The notes beneath the pieces are model-generated. The model was not told where the DNA came from. It was given only the letters and a program-made list of their open reading frames with translations, and did no database searches. Below, one piece after another: positions 9,820-18,232 of a stretch of DNA of 64,000 nucleotides (positions are counted from its first letter, which is position 1; each line of letters begins with the position of its first letter). Origin of the DNA: Demequina sediminicola (GTDB lineage: Bacteria > Actinomycetota > Actinomycetes > Actinomycetales > Demequinaceae); the NCBI RefSeq assembly GCF_000975055.1, contig NZ_BBRB01000005.1, positions 173,735 to 237,734 on the forward strand, given 5' to 3'. Position numbers and translations under genes: made by a program.

Positions 9820-11229
9820 CTAACCCTCCCGAAGCGTGCTTGCCGCGACCGCGCGTGCCTCTGCGAGCTCCTGTTCGCAGGCACGTTCGACATGTCGGGT
9901 GGCGATGCCGGGCTCGCCGCCACGGATCACGTCCTTGATCGCGAGAGTTTTGGCACGGTCAACAACATTGCGCAGGAGCGCTCCCGACATGTACTCACCG
10001 TTGGCAGGATCGGCATAGAGGCGGTCCACCGCGTGCTCGGACAAGGCTTTCACGGCATCGGCTTTGTTGCCCTGGGCTTCGTCGAGCACGGCCGATGCTA
10101 GCGGTAGGTCCGCGGTGAGGTACTTGGAGAAAATGTCGCGCGCGCTCGAGGCATCGGGACGAGAGATTTCGATTTTGACGTCGAGGCGCCCGGGACGCAG
10201 GATTGCCGGATCGATCATGTCCTCGCGATTCGAAGCGCCGATCACGATCACGTTGCCGAGCTGCTCCACTCCATCGAGTTCCGTCAGCAGCTGCGGCACA
10301 ATCGTGGTCTCCATGTCGGAGCTCACGCCACTGCCGCGGGAACGGAACAGTGCTTCCATCTCGTCAAAGAACACCACCACCGGCGCACCCATCGACGCTT
10401 TGGCTCGTGCACGTTCAAAGATCGTGCGAATGTACCGCTCGGTTTCGCCCACGTACTTGTTCAAGAGCTCGGGGCCCTTAACGGAGAGAAAATAGGACTG
10501 ATCCGCACCCACGGCATCGGCCAACGACCGTGCCACGGCCTTTGCTATGAGCGTCTTGCCACACCCTGGAGGACCGTAGAGCAGCAGCCCGCGCGGTGGC
10601 GTGAGGGCGTGCTGGCGATACAGCTCCGGGTGGCGCAACGGAAGTTCGATGGCGTCGCGAATACGCTCGATCTGACCGCCGAGGCCGCCAATCGCGTCAA
10701 AGTCCACGTCAGGGACTTCCTCGAGCAGCAATGCTTCCACTCCGGAGCGATCCACGCGCTCGCTGGCAAAGCCGCTACGAGCGTCGATGATGACGGTGTC
10801 CCCCTCGGTCACACGGCCACGCGCATCGCCTCCCACCAACCGGACTACGCGCTCGTCTTCTCCTCGCGACACCACCAGAATGCGATCTTCGTCAAGTACC
10901 TCACGCACCAGCGCCCCTTGGCCGGTACGCTCCGGACTCGCCACACCCACGACCACGCTGACGGCATTGAGCAACACTTCGTCCCCTGGACGCAAAGTGG
11001 CGTCGAGGTCAGGCATGACTGACACCCGCATGCGGCGACCATTGCTCACCACGTCGACGTGATCGCCTACGGCCTGTACAAACGTGGCAAACGTGTGGGG
11101 TGGGGCCGATGCTTCAGCCAGTTTGCTGCGCATCTCACCAAGCGCCTCGCGTGAGACTTCAAGCAGCCGCTGCAGTTCCGCGTTGCGTGCCTGGAGTACC
11201 GCGATCCGATCCTGTCCTTCAGTCACCAT
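9820..11229 (-). CDS. mpa: Mpa/ARC AAA+ unfoldase of the pupylation system
   Basis: Hexameric ATPase that recognises pupylated proteins through an N-terminal coiled coil and unfolds them. 469 residues: coiled coil at about 5-40, tandem OB domain at about 45-165, AAA+ module with Walker A GPPGCGKT (219-226), Walker B VVVFFDEME (284-292) and an arginine finger region LRPGRLD. The protein ends EARAVAASTLREG and lacks the C-terminal GQYL tail that docks onto the 20S proteasome. It is also shorter than mycobacterial Mpa (about 609 aa), with a short coiled coil and no tail. This resembles corynebacterial ARC, which works without a proteasome. It starts 6 nt after trmI with GGAGAG as ribosome site. 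Confidence 0.92.
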   Translation of the reverse strand: MVTEGQDRIAVLQARNAELQRLLEVSREALGEMRSKLAEASAPPHTFATFVQAVGDHVDVVSNGRRMRVSVMPDLDATLRPGDEVLLNAVSVVVGVASPERTGQGALVREVLDEDRILVVSRGEDERVVRLVGGDARGRVTEGDTVIIDARSGFASERVDRSGVEALLLEEVPDVDFDAIGGLGGQIERIRDAIELPLRHPELYRQHALTPPRGLLLYGPPGCGKTLIAKAVARSLADAVGADQSYFLSVKGPELLNKYVGETERYIRTIFERARAKASMGAPVVVFFDEMEALFRSRGSGVSSDMETTIVPQLLTELDGVEQLGNVIVIGASNREDMIDPAILRPGRLDVKIEISRPDASSARDIFSKYLTADLPLASAVLDEAQGNKADAVKALSEHAVDRLYADPANGEYMSGALLRNVVDRAKTLAIKDVIRGGEPGIATRHVERACEQELAEARAVAASTLREG

Positions 11230-11235
11230 CCGTTA

Positions 11236-12258
11236 CTACTCTCCATCTGCTTGCTGCTCGAGCTCGTCCTGCTTCCCTTGAATGTTCTGCTGTTGGGCAG
11301 TGACATCTCGACGTACACGGCGAACCTTTTTGTCTGACACCGCGCGCTCACCCAAATCCTCCGGCTCCCACTCGGCCTCGGTGGGATACGACCCCTTGGC
11401 AGGACGGCGCTTGCGCAATGGCGCGTGCACTCCTGGCGCCATACGCCTGCTCGTCAGCAGGAACCCGGTGTGACCGACCATACGGTGATCGGGACGAACG
11501 GCGAGGCCCTCAAGGTGCCAGGTTCGCACCATCGTTTCCCAGGCACGGGGCTCGGTGTATTCACCGTGATCACGCAGTGCCTCCGCAAGTCGGGACAACT
11601 GGGTGGCGGTAGCCACGTAGGCGAGGAAGACGCCACCTGGAGTAAGCGCCTTCGACGCAGCTTCAACGTTCTCCCAGGGCGCGAGCATGTCCAAGACGAC
11701 ACGGTCCACAGTTCCCGGCTCCGCGACATCGGCAACTCTGTCGGCAAAATCACCCGTTGTCAGAGTCCACGCTGGGTGGGTACCACCGAAGTGCTGCTCC
11801 ACGTTGGCGCGCGCAATGTCCGCGAAATCCTCACGCCGCTCGATCGATATCAGTTCACCGTCGTCGCCCACGGCGCGCAGGAGCGACATGGTGAGCGCAC
11901 CGGAGCCGACGCCAGCCTCGACTACCCGGGCACCGGGGTAGATATCTGCCATCTGAATGATCTGGCCAGCATCCTTGGGATAGATCACCGCCGCACCACG
12001 TGGCATCGACATGACGTAGTCGCTCAGCAGGGGGCGCAACACGAGGTATTCGTAGCCCGCGGTGTTCTTCACCACAGCGCCTTCCGGACCACCGATGATG
12101 TCGTCGTGGCTGAACTGTCCCCGATGGGTGTGGAAGGTCTTGCCCGGCTCAAGGACGATGGTGTGGTGACGGCCCTTCGCATCGGTCAGTTGCACGCGGT
12201 CGCCTGGCCGCAAGGGGCCGCGGCGCTCTGTGGCGCCAGTAGGAAGGGTTGAAGTCAT
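11236..12258 (-). CDS. trmI: tRNA (adenine-58-N1)-methyltransferase
   Basis: SAM-dependent methylation of A58 in the T-loop of tRNAs. 340 residues: small N-terminal beta domain, then a Rossmann methyltransferase with the SAM motif VVEAGVGSGALTMSLL and the acidic loop ISIERREDF. A basic/acidic tail of about 60 residues after residue 280 (KRRPAKGSYPTEAEWEPEDL...) is longer than in minimal homologues. ATG 12258 lies 6 nt after a TAGACT box. trmI directly upstream of mpa is the usual arrangement for actinobacterial pupylation loci. Confidence 0.93.
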   Translation of the reverse strand: MTSTLPTGATERRGPLRPGDRVQLTDAKGRHHTIVLEPGKTFHTHRGQFSHDDIIGGPEGAVVKNTAGYEYLVLRPLLSDYVMSMPRGAAVIYPKDAGQIIQMADIYPGARVVEAGVGSGALTMSLLRAVGDDGELISIERREDFADIARANVEQHFGGTHPAWTLTTGDFADRVADVAEPGTVDRVVLDMLAPWENVEAASKALTPGGVFLAYVATATQLSRLAEALRDHGEYTEPRAWETMVRTWHLEGLAVRPDHRMVGHTGFLLTSRRMAPGVHAPLRKRRPAKGSYPTEAEWEPEDLGERAVSDKKVRRVRRDVTAQQQNIQGKQDELEQQADGE

Positions 12259-12264
12259 ACCCCC

Positions 12265-12270
12265 AGTCTA
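12265..12270 (-). promoter_or_regulatory. -10 box for leaderless trmI
   Basis: TAGACT on the minus strand, followed by 6 nt (GGGGGT) and the trmI ATG. It sits between the stop of the site-2 protease gene and trmI, giving the trmI-mpa-dop run its own promoter. The GGGGG tract next to the ATG is too close to act as a normal ribosome site. Confidence 0.55.
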
Positions 12271-12277
12271 GGGCGCG

Positions 12278-13420
12278 CTATTGCAGGGCCTTCATCGCGT
12301 CGGCCAGGCGAAGCACGCCGGCGAAGCCCCCAGCGTCAATGACCACAAGGACGTCCGCTTTTCCCCACCACTCGTTGAGCGCTTGGACTAACGCCTCGCC
12401 TGTTGCATCAATCGAGATTGTGGCCCCTCGCGGTAACGGCATCGTCACCGACACCAGTCGGGTCTGTTCAAAGTCCGATTCCGGGACGGCGTTCAACAGT
12501 GTCACCGGGAAGTGACCTGCGGCATGGCCATCAGGACTGACCACAATGATCTCTCCAGCACCAGTGTCACGCGCCACCGTTGCGGCCTGTGCTGCGGACG
12601 CGGTGTGCGGAAGCGCCACAGCCGGCACCATGAGTTGACGAAGAGAAATGGACTCTCTGGCCAGCATCGCCTGGGACACTTTGATCGCCTGTGAAGCAGC
12701 GGGCCATAGCACCATGAAAATCAATGCCGCCCACGCGATGTCAAAGAGGCCTGGAGTGCGGCCCTGCACCAACGGCGCCGCCACTGCGTAGATGACAAGT
12801 CCGATCGCGATGACGCGCCCGCACCATGCCGCGATATACATGCCCCGGAACCGGGACCCGGTTGAGGCCCAGACGATCGATTCGACAACCCGACCACCGT
12901 CCATCGGAATTCCGGGCAACGCATTGAAGATCGCCAGCAGCACATTGGTCCACACCAACCACTGCAAGGCGGCGTAAAGCCAGATGTCACCCGCAACCCG
13001 GTCAAGCAAATCCAGTTCGACCCACCCAAGCCAGATCGGCAGTGCGGCCAACAACGCGACCACGAGGTTCGCGAGAGGGCCAGCAATCGCGGTGACTCCC
13101 GCGACCTTAGGGGTCAGCCCGCGGGCATCGAAACTCGTGTGGCCGCCCCACAGCGTGAGGACGACTTCATTCACGGTCCGACCGAACCCCTTGGCCGTCG
13201 CCGCATGCGCAAGTTCATGCAGAAATACGGACACAAAGAGCAAGAGGGCAAACAGCACACCCATCGAGAAGCTGCGCCGGTTCAGTTCACCACCACCAGC
13301 GGTGCTGAACAACAACGCGAGGATCAACACCATCAACAGTGTGGACGGCTGCACGACGACCCTTGCCCCAAACACATGTCCTAATGAAAATCCACGCGTA
13401 CGCGGGTCGTGTGAAGTCAT
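12278..13420 (-). CDS. Site-2 protease (M50 family) with C-terminal CBS domains
   Basis: Intramembrane zinc metalloprotease, 380 residues. HELAH (68-72) in a transmembrane helix supplies two His ligands and the Glu; GIPMDGGRVVES supplies the third ligand, replacing the more usual NPxDG. Four to six hydrophobic segments cover residues 20-235. The C-terminal part (about 245-378) forms a pair of CBS-like repeats that probably sense a nucleotide, as in Rip3-type actinobacterial proteins. The start was set at ATG 13420 (MTSHDPRTRGFSLGH), 7 nt after a TACGGT box; upstream in-frame starts would overlap the divergent nuclease gene. Substrate unknown; membrane-bound anti-sigma factors are typical for the family. 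Confidence 0.85.
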   Translation of the reverse strand: MTSHDPRTRGFSLGHVFGARVVVQPSTLLMVLILALLFSTAGGGELNRRSFSMGVLFALLLFVSVFLHELAHAATAKGFGRTVNEVVLTLWGGHTSFDARGLTPKVAGVTAIAGPLANLVVALLAALPIWLGWVELDLLDRVAGDIWLYAALQWLVWTNVLLAIFNALPGIPMDGGRVVESIVWASTGSRFRGMYIAAWCGRVIAIGLVIYAVAAPLVQGRTPGLFDIAWAALIFMVLWPAASQAIKVSQAMLARESISLRQLMVPAVALPHTASAAQAATVARDTGAGEIIVVSPDGHAAGHFPVTLLNAVPESDFEQTRLVSVTMPLPRGATISIDATGEALVQALNEWWGKADVLVVIDAGGFAGVLRLADAMKALQ

Positions 13421-13427
13421 GACCACC

Positions 13428-13475
13428 ACCGTAGACGCTGAAAGCAGCCGCCATGTCACGGGTTCCCCGTAGCCT
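13428..13475. promoter_or_regulatory. Divergent leaderless promoters (M50 protease / RecB-like nuclease)
   Basis: Minus strand: TACGGT (13428-13433) ends 7 nt before ATG 13420. Plus strand: TAGCCT (13470-13475) ends 7 nt before ATG 13483. Both match the TAnnnT-N6-8-start pattern seen throughout the window and support the chosen starts of both genes. Confidence 0.5.
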
Positions 13476-13482
13476 GGGGTGC

Positions 13483-14343
13483 ATGTCCGCACCACGTCGC
13501 GCTCCTGCACTGTCCCCATCACGCGCAGGCGACTTCCGCCAGTGTCCCCATCTCTACCGACTCCGCGTCATTGATCGCGTCCCTGAGCCTCCGTCGGCCG
13601 CTGCAACCCTAGGCACCTTGGTCCACAGTGTGCTCGAAGAGCTCTACGACCTTCCAGCCCACGAACGCAATGAAGACGCTGCCACGGCGATGCTGTCACC
13701 ACTGTGGGACGCCATGAAAGTCAAGGATCCAACGCTTGCGGACCTCCATGACGACAAGGCAGCTGAGCAAGCTTGGCTCGCGGATGGTGCCACACGTCTG
13801 CGCACGTACTTCACGATGGAGAACCCGCAGCGACTTGAACCCAACGCGCGAGAAGAGTTTGTAGAACTTCAGCTTCCCGACGGCCCTCTCCTGCGAGGAT
13901 TCATCGACCGTGTTGATGTCGCACCCGATGGATCAATTCGCATCATCGACTACAAGACCGGGAAGACTCCCCGCCCGCAGTACGGGCAAAAAGAGCGCTT
14001 TCAAATGAAGTTCTACGCGCTTCTCGTGGAACGCTTGCGTGGCCGGCGACCAGCGATCCTTCAGCTGCTCTTCCTCAAGGACGGCGGGACACTGGTGCTG
14101 CGCCCCACTGCGGAAGACCTCGACCTCGTCGAACACGAGATTCGAGAACTGTGGAACGACATCACCCATGCCGCGTCAACGGGACAGTTCCGCCCCCAGA
14201 AGTCCAAACTCTGTGACTGGTGTCATTTCCAGGAGCTGTGCCCGGCTTTTGGGGGCACACCACCTGAACTCGATCCAGACGCCGTCGAACGAGCGCTGGG
14301 CGTGCGACCCGGTGCAGCCGACAGTGCTCCCGCGGTCACCTAG
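13483..14343 (+). CDS. RecB-like PD-(D/E)XK nuclease with Fe-S cluster motif
   Basis: 286 residues, Cas4/RecB-type exonuclease fold. The nuclease core shows GFIDRVD (D142) and IIDYKTGK (D156, K158), and the helical His motif LVHSVLEELY is present near residue 48. Four cysteines, C21 in FRQCPHLYR and C244, C247, C253 in LCDWCHFQELCPAF, form the fold-closing [4Fe-4S] site known from AddB/Cas4. The start ATG 13483 is preferred over ATG 13453 because of the -10 box 7 nt upstream. It sits next to the pupylation locus in many actinomycetes. Its TAG stop overlaps the opposite HAD gene in a shared CTAG. DNA repair role inferred. Confidence 0.85.
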   Translation: MSAPRRAPALSPSRAGDFRQCPHLYRLRVIDRVPEPPSAAATLGTLVHSVLEELYDLPAHERNEDAATAMLSPLWDAMKVKDPTLADLHDDKAAEQAWLADGATRLRTYFTMENPQRLEPNAREEFVELQLPDGPLLRGFIDRVDVAPDGSIRIIDYKTGKTPRPQYGQKERFQMKFYALLVERLRGRRPAILQLLFLKDGGTLVLRPTAEDLDLVEHEIRELWNDITHAASTGQFRPQKSKLCDWCHFQELCPAFGGTPPELDPDAVERALGVRPGAADSAPAVT

Positions 14344-15029
14344 TCGTGGGCGCTCAGTTCGTCGATCACTTCTCCGTTGGCGACACGCTGGACAACGTCC
14401 AGGCCCCAATCCTCCAGTGATGCGACACGCGACAACCCTGGGAGTGAAGGGATCGGGGTCAGTCGCTTGACGCCGACGGTACGAGCACCTGACGACCAGG
14501 CGGACTGAACTCCCGCAGGCGAATCCTCAAATGCGACACACGTTTCAATGTCAACGCCAAGCTTTTTAGCTGCGGTCAGGAATGCTTCAGGATCTGGCTT
14601 GCCCCGCGACACCGTGTCTCCCGTCACCACCACGTCAAAAACTCCCGGGAGCGCCGAGGTCAATGCCTCCGCCAACGGCGTGTAAGACATCGTCACCAGC
14701 GCCAACGGAATGTCTGCGCCGTGGAGTTCTTCGAGAAGCGAACGAGCATCGTCTTGCCAAGGGACGTGCTCCTTAACGCTGTCTCGCACACGTCCCAGAA
14801 GGTAGGCGACGATCTCGTCTCCCGGAAGGTCCACACCCCTTCCACGGAGCACCTGCGCGGACACCGGCAGTGGGTTCCCCACGAGCTGAAGACCATCGTC
14901 GTGAGTCCACTCAATGCCCCACTGTGCCGCGAGATCTGTTTCAGCCCCTATCCAATAGGGCTCAGAGTCGATGAGTGTGCCATCCATATCCCAGAGGACG
15001 GCCGAGGGCGAAGTAATGTGCGTTGTCAC
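14340..15029 (-). CDS. HAD-superfamily (subfamily IA) phosphatase
   Basis: 229-residue haloacid-dehalogenase hydrolase. Motif I is LWDMDGTLIDSEPYW (nucleophile and acid Asp), motif II VTMSYTP, motif III near RGKPDPEAFL, motif IV VAFEDSPAGVQSAWS. The cap is helical (residues about 25-90), as in beta-phosphoglucomutase-like or sugar-phosphate phosphatases; substrate not predictable. GTG 15029 (VTTHITSPS) was chosen since it lies just before motif I and 8 nt after TAGACT; a longer reading frame upstream runs through the divergent PAC2 gene. It converges on the nuclease gene, sharing CTAG as both stop codons. Confidence 0.85.
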   Translation of the reverse strand: MTTHITSPSAVLWDMDGTLIDSEPYWIGAETDLAAQWGIEWTHDDGLQLVGNPLPVSAQVLRGRGVDLPGDEIVAYLLGRVRDSVKEHVPWQDDARSLLEELHGADIPLALVTMSYTPLAEALTSALPGVFDVVVTGDTVSRGKPDPEAFLTAAKKLGVDIETCVAFEDSPAGVQSAWSSGARTVGVKRLTPIPSLPGLSRVASLEDWGLDVVQRVANGEVIDELSAHD

Positions 15030-15037
15030 AGTCCCCG

Positions 15038-15047
15038 AGTCTAGGCT
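15038..15047. promoter_or_regulatory. Overlapping divergent -10 boxes (HAD / PAC2)
   Basis: Minus-strand TAGACT (15038-15043) and plus-strand TAGGCT (15042-15047) overlap by two bases. They lie 8 nt from GTG 15029 and 6 nt from ATG 15054, respectively. The start codons are only 24 nt apart, so two RNA polymerases could not occupy both sites at once. Confidence 0.5.
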
Positions 15048-15053
15048 GGCAAC

Positions 15054-15920
15054 ATGACCCCGGATGATCTCACCCCTGTTCTTGGCCCCGATGACTCCGT
15101 CATGCTCGCCGCGTTCGAGGGATGGAACGACGCGGGATGCGCCTCGACCGCAGCAACAGATCACCTCGCCGCGGCATGGAACGCGAAGGAACACGCGACG
15201 CTTGATCCCGAGGATTATCACGACTTCCAGGTGTCGCGACCGACCATCAGCCGTGACAGTACCGGGGAGAGGGTGGTCTCGTGGCCTGGCACGATCATCT
15301 CCACGGCTGACGTCGATGGGGCGCCACGCCTCGCTATCGCACGCGGCATCGAGCCCTCGATGCGGTGGCGCACCTTCTGCAAAGAAATCTTGGACCACGC
15401 CGAAAACCTCGGTGTGAGCACTCTTGTCACGTGCGGCGCGCTCCTTGTGGATGTCCCGCACACTCGCCCACTGCCCACGTTCCTCACTTCTGAACAAGAG
15501 GCGACTCGTGCCCGCTTTGGACTCGAGAAGTCGGACTACGAAGGACCGACAGGCATTGTGGGCGTCCTGGCACACGAGGCTCAGCAGCGAGGCATCTCAG
15601 TCTTGAGTTTGTGGGTGGGCGTGCCCCACTACCTCGGGCATCCACCCAGCCCTAAAGCGACTGCAGCGCTGCTGGTCCAACTTGAACGGCTCTTCGATAC
15701 CAGCATTGATCTAGGTGAACTCATCGAGGAAGCCGATGCGTGGGTCCGGGGAGCAGACGAACTCGCCGCGGACGACGAGGAAATCTCAGCTCACGTCGAG
15801 CAACTCGAGGCACTGATGGATGAAACGAGTCTCCCTGAAGCGTCAGGCGATGCCATCGCGGCGGAGTTTGAGCGATTCCTCCGAAGGCGCGGCGGCGGGG
15901 GCCCCAAGAGCACCGACTAG
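15054..15920 (+). CDS. PAC2 family protein
   Basis: 288 residues matching the actinobacterial PAC2 (proteasome-assembly-chaperone-like) family: N-terminal VMLAAFEGWNDAGCASTAATDHL, central LVTCGALLVDVPHTRP, and ISVLSLWVGVPHYLGHPPSPKA before an acidic helical tail (DELAADDEEISAHVEQLEAL) and a glycine-rich end. The name comes from eukaryotic proteasome chaperones; the bacterial function is not established. It is of interest here because the neighbouring pupylation locus lacks proteasome genes. ATG 15054 is 6 nt from TAGGCT. Confidence 0.85.
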   Translation: MTPDDLTPVLGPDDSVMLAAFEGWNDAGCASTAATDHLAAAWNAKEHATLDPEDYHDFQVSRPTISRDSTGERVVSWPGTIISTADVDGAPRLAIARGIEPSMRWRTFCKEILDHAENLGVSTLVTCGALLVDVPHTRPLPTFLTSEQEATRARFGLEKSDYEGPTGIVGVLAHEAQQRGISVLSLWVGVPHYLGHPPSPKATAALLVQLERLFDTSIDLGELIEEADAWVRGADELAADDEEISAHVEQLEALMDETSLPEASGDAIAAEFERFLRRRGGGGPKSTD

Positions 15921-15935
15921 AGCTCAAGGGCTCTC

Positions 15936-16796
15936 TCACAATGCGGGAATGGTGCCCGCCGCAAGCAGCGCCACGATCAGCACCGCGAACCCAATGCGGT
16001 ACCACACGAACGGCCAGAACGTGTGATGCGTGATCAGCTTGAGGAACCATACGATCACCGCATATCCCACGGCAAACGCCACCACAGTCGCGATCACCGT
16101 GTTGGCCACACCAGGCCCGCCCGGAGCCGTCAGCTCGTCAGCGTTCGTCACCAACTCGAGCCCAGCCGAGCCCAGCACCGCCGGAATAGCCAACAAGAAC
16201 GAGTACCGTGCCGCAGCCTCACGTGTGAGACCCAACAACAAACCCATCGAGATGGTGCCACCCGAACGCGACACTCCAGGCACCAGTGCCATGGCTTGGG
16301 CTAGACCCAATAGCAGCGCATCCTTGCCACGCAAGGACGTCAGTTCACGTTCCTTGCGGCCGATCTTGTCTGCGAACCCCAACACCAATCCGAAGATCGC
16401 AAGCATGGCTGCCGTGATGTAAAGGTTGCGCAGGTGCCCCTCAATGAAGTCTTGGAACACAAAGCCCAGAACAGCGATGGGAATCGAGCCCAGAATGACC
16501 CACCAACCCATGCGAGCATCGGCGTTCTTCGAGCCAAAGCGCTCCGCCCGGGACGCGCCGTCTTTGCCTGCAAGAGCACGGAACCATGCAGCAATGATGC
16601 GAGCGATGTCCTTGCGGAAGTACAGCAAGACCGCGGCCTCAGTACCGAGCTGAATGATGGCGGAGAACGCAGCGCCCGGATCACCGCCTCCGGGAAGGAG
16701 TGGACCGACCACGCGCACATGCGCGCTTGAAGAAATCGGCAGGAACTCCGTGATGCCCTGAACCGTGCCGAGGATGACTGCTTCCCACCAACCCAT
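15936..16796 (-). CDS. uppP: Undecaprenyl-diphosphatase
   Basis: Integral membrane enzyme that recycles undecaprenyl pyrophosphate to the lipid carrier used for peptidoglycan; confers bacitracin tolerance. 286 residues and about 8 hydrophobic segments. The two active-site motifs are present: GITEFLPISSSAH (residues about 14-26) and PGVSRSGGTISMGLLLG. ATG 16796 (MGWWEAVILGTVQ) lies 7 nt after TAGCCT; the longer in-frame reading upstream overlaps the divergent gene and is not supported. It ends 15 nt from the converging PAC2 gene. Confidence 0.95.
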   Translation of the reverse strand: MGWWEAVILGTVQGITEFLPISSSAHVRVVGPLLPGGGDPGAAFSAIIQLGTEAAVLLYFRKDIARIIAAWFRALAGKDGASRAERFGSKNADARMGWWVILGSIPIAVLGFVFQDFIEGHLRNLYITAAMLAIFGLVLGFADKIGRKERELTSLRGKDALLLGLAQAMALVPGVSRSGGTISMGLLLGLTREAAARYSFLLAIPAVLGSAGLELVTNADELTAPGGPGVANTVIATVVAFAVGYAVIVWFLKLITHHTFWPFVWYRIGFAVLIVALLAAGTIPAL

Positions 16797-16803
16797 GACC
16801 GCA

Positions 16804-16875
16804 AGGCTAGCGCCCCCAGCACACAGATTCGTCCGCGAGTCGCACCACCTCCCACAAGGGCGTACGCGGTAGCGT
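16804..16875. promoter_or_regulatory. Divergent leaderless promoters (uppP / aldo-keto reductase)
   Basis: Minus-strand TAGCCT at 16804-16809 is 7 nt before uppP ATG 16796. Plus-strand TAGCGT at 16870-16875 is 7 nt before the reductase ATG 16883. The 60-nt stretch between them should hold both -35 regions. Confidence 0.5.
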
Positions 16876-16882
16876 CCCCAAT

Positions 16883-17845
16883 ATGGAACGACGGAGGGTT
16901 GGATCAACCGGACTTGAGGTGTCACGCCTGGCACTGGGAACCATGACATGGTCCCGAGACACGAGCGTTGAAGAAGCCGGCGCTCAACTCGATCTCTTCC
17001 TCGACGCGGGCGGAACTTTCCTCGACACAGCCGCGTCGTATGCCGAAGGTGGCGCGGAAGCCACCATCGGCGCCATGCTTGGCGGAACACTCTCGCGGTC
17101 CGATGTGCAGATTTGCACTAAAGCGGGAATCCGCCGAACGAGAACGGGTGGAGTGATCGACTCGTCCCGGGACACGATGCTGGCCACGCTCGATGCATCG
17201 CTAGAACGTCTCAACACCGACTACGTCGACCTGTGGCTCGTGCACGCCTTTGACACAGTCACCCCCCTCGAAGAGACGCTCCACGCCCTCGAAATTGCGG
17301 TGAACTCCGGGCGAGCCCGCTACGTCGGTGTCTCCAACTTCCCCGGTTGGGCTACCGCCCGCATCGCCACCATGGCAACCGGGCGCCCTGCCATTGCCGC
17401 TACCCAATGTGAATACTCGCTCTTGGAGCGTGGAATCGAACGCGAAGTCGTGCCTGCAGCTGAGGCGACAGGGATGGGCGTCATTGGCTGGGCTCCGCTC
17501 GGGCGTGGTGTCCTGACCGGGAAGTACCTCGATGCAATCCCAGCAGACTCTCGAGCCGCGTCGGAGCACCTAGCAGGATTCGTTGACCCGTACCTTGGTG
17601 AACGGTCGATGACAATCACACGGGCGCTCGCCACGGCTGCGGATGGGCTGGACTGGAGCATGCAACAGACAGCTCTTGCGTGGGCGCTCACGAAGGATCA
17701 CATCGCCGCGACCACGATCGGCGCCCGCACTGCGGCACAACTCGTTCCGTCACTGAAGGCAACTCTCCAACCACTTCCCGACGCGATCATGGACGCGCTC
17801 GACGAAGTCTCCGCTCCGCCTCTCGGATACCCAGAACGGCGTTAG
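16883..17845 (+). CDS. Aldo/keto reductase
   Basis: 320-residue NADPH-dependent oxidoreductase with the TIM-barrel AKR layout. The catalytic tetrad is D48 and Y53 (FLDTAASYAEG), K80 (ICTKAG) and H121 (WLVHAFD). GVSNFPGW and the late phosphate-binding stretch TTIGARTAAQLVPSL fit the family. Substrate unknown. The set uppP / AKR / DUF5703 / M20 peptidase is a recurrent neighbourhood in actinomycetes. Confidence 0.9.
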   Translation: MERRRVGSTGLEVSRLALGTMTWSRDTSVEEAGAQLDLFLDAGGTFLDTAASYAEGGAEATIGAMLGGTLSRSDVQICTKAGIRRTRTGGVIDSSRDTMLATLDASLERLNTDYVDLWLVHAFDTVTPLEETLHALEIAVNSGRARYVGVSNFPGWATARIATMATGRPAIAATQCEYSLLERGIEREVVPAAEATGMGVIGWAPLGRGVLTGKYLDAIPADSRAASEHLAGFVDPYLGERSMTITRALATAADGLDWSMQQTALAWALTKDHIAATTIGARTAAQLVPSLKATLQPLPDAIMDALDEVSAPPLGYPERR

Positions 17846-17863
17846 CACCGTGGTGGGCGGAGG

Positions 17864-18190
17864 TCAGCGCAGGTCGAAGTCCTCGATGTCGTCATCGAGC
17901 GCTTCCTCATCTGTCTGGGCATGGCCGTCGAGTTCTCGATCGCCCGGATCATCAAGGACCGTGTCAGCATCGTCGAGGTCGTCCTCGAATTCCTCGTCGA
18001 CCACCAGTGGTAGCGTCTCCGCGAACTGGGTATCGAGGGCCATCTCGTACGACGTAAACGCTAGCGCTACGCCTTCATACGCGTCATCCACGACCGCGTC
18101 GTCGTCATCTCGCTTCGATGCAACCGCCTCGAGATGGGTTTCAAAAGCCGCAATCAAACGTCTCAACGCATCACGTGCTTCAACACTCAT
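17864..18190 (-). CDS. Conserved acidic protein of unknown function
   Basis: 108 residues from ATG 18190 (MSVEARDALRRLIAAFETHL). A helical N-terminal half is followed by a very acidic tail (EEFEDDLDDADTVLDDP...EEALDDDIEDFDLR). No catalytic motif, signal peptide or membrane segment. An in-frame upstream start would overlap the divergent DUF5703 gene, so the shorter form is preferred. Similar small acidic proteins sit beside DUF5703 genes in other actinomycetes; function not known. Confidence 0.65.
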   Translation of the reverse strand: MSVEARDALRRLIAAFETHLEAVASKRDDDDAVVDDAYEGVALAFTSYEMALDTQFAETLPLVVDEEFEDDLDDADTVLDDPGDRELDGHAQTDEEALDDDIEDFDLR

Positions 18191-18232
18191 GTTCTCGACG
18201 ATAACCCCGAACACGGATCCATGGGAGGTGTA

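Noticed and set aside
14340..15575. HAD gene extended to 15575 (411 codons)
   Set aside because: The upstream 180 codons are antisense to the PAC2 gene and contain no HAD sequence; the catalytic motif I begins a few codons after GTG 15029.
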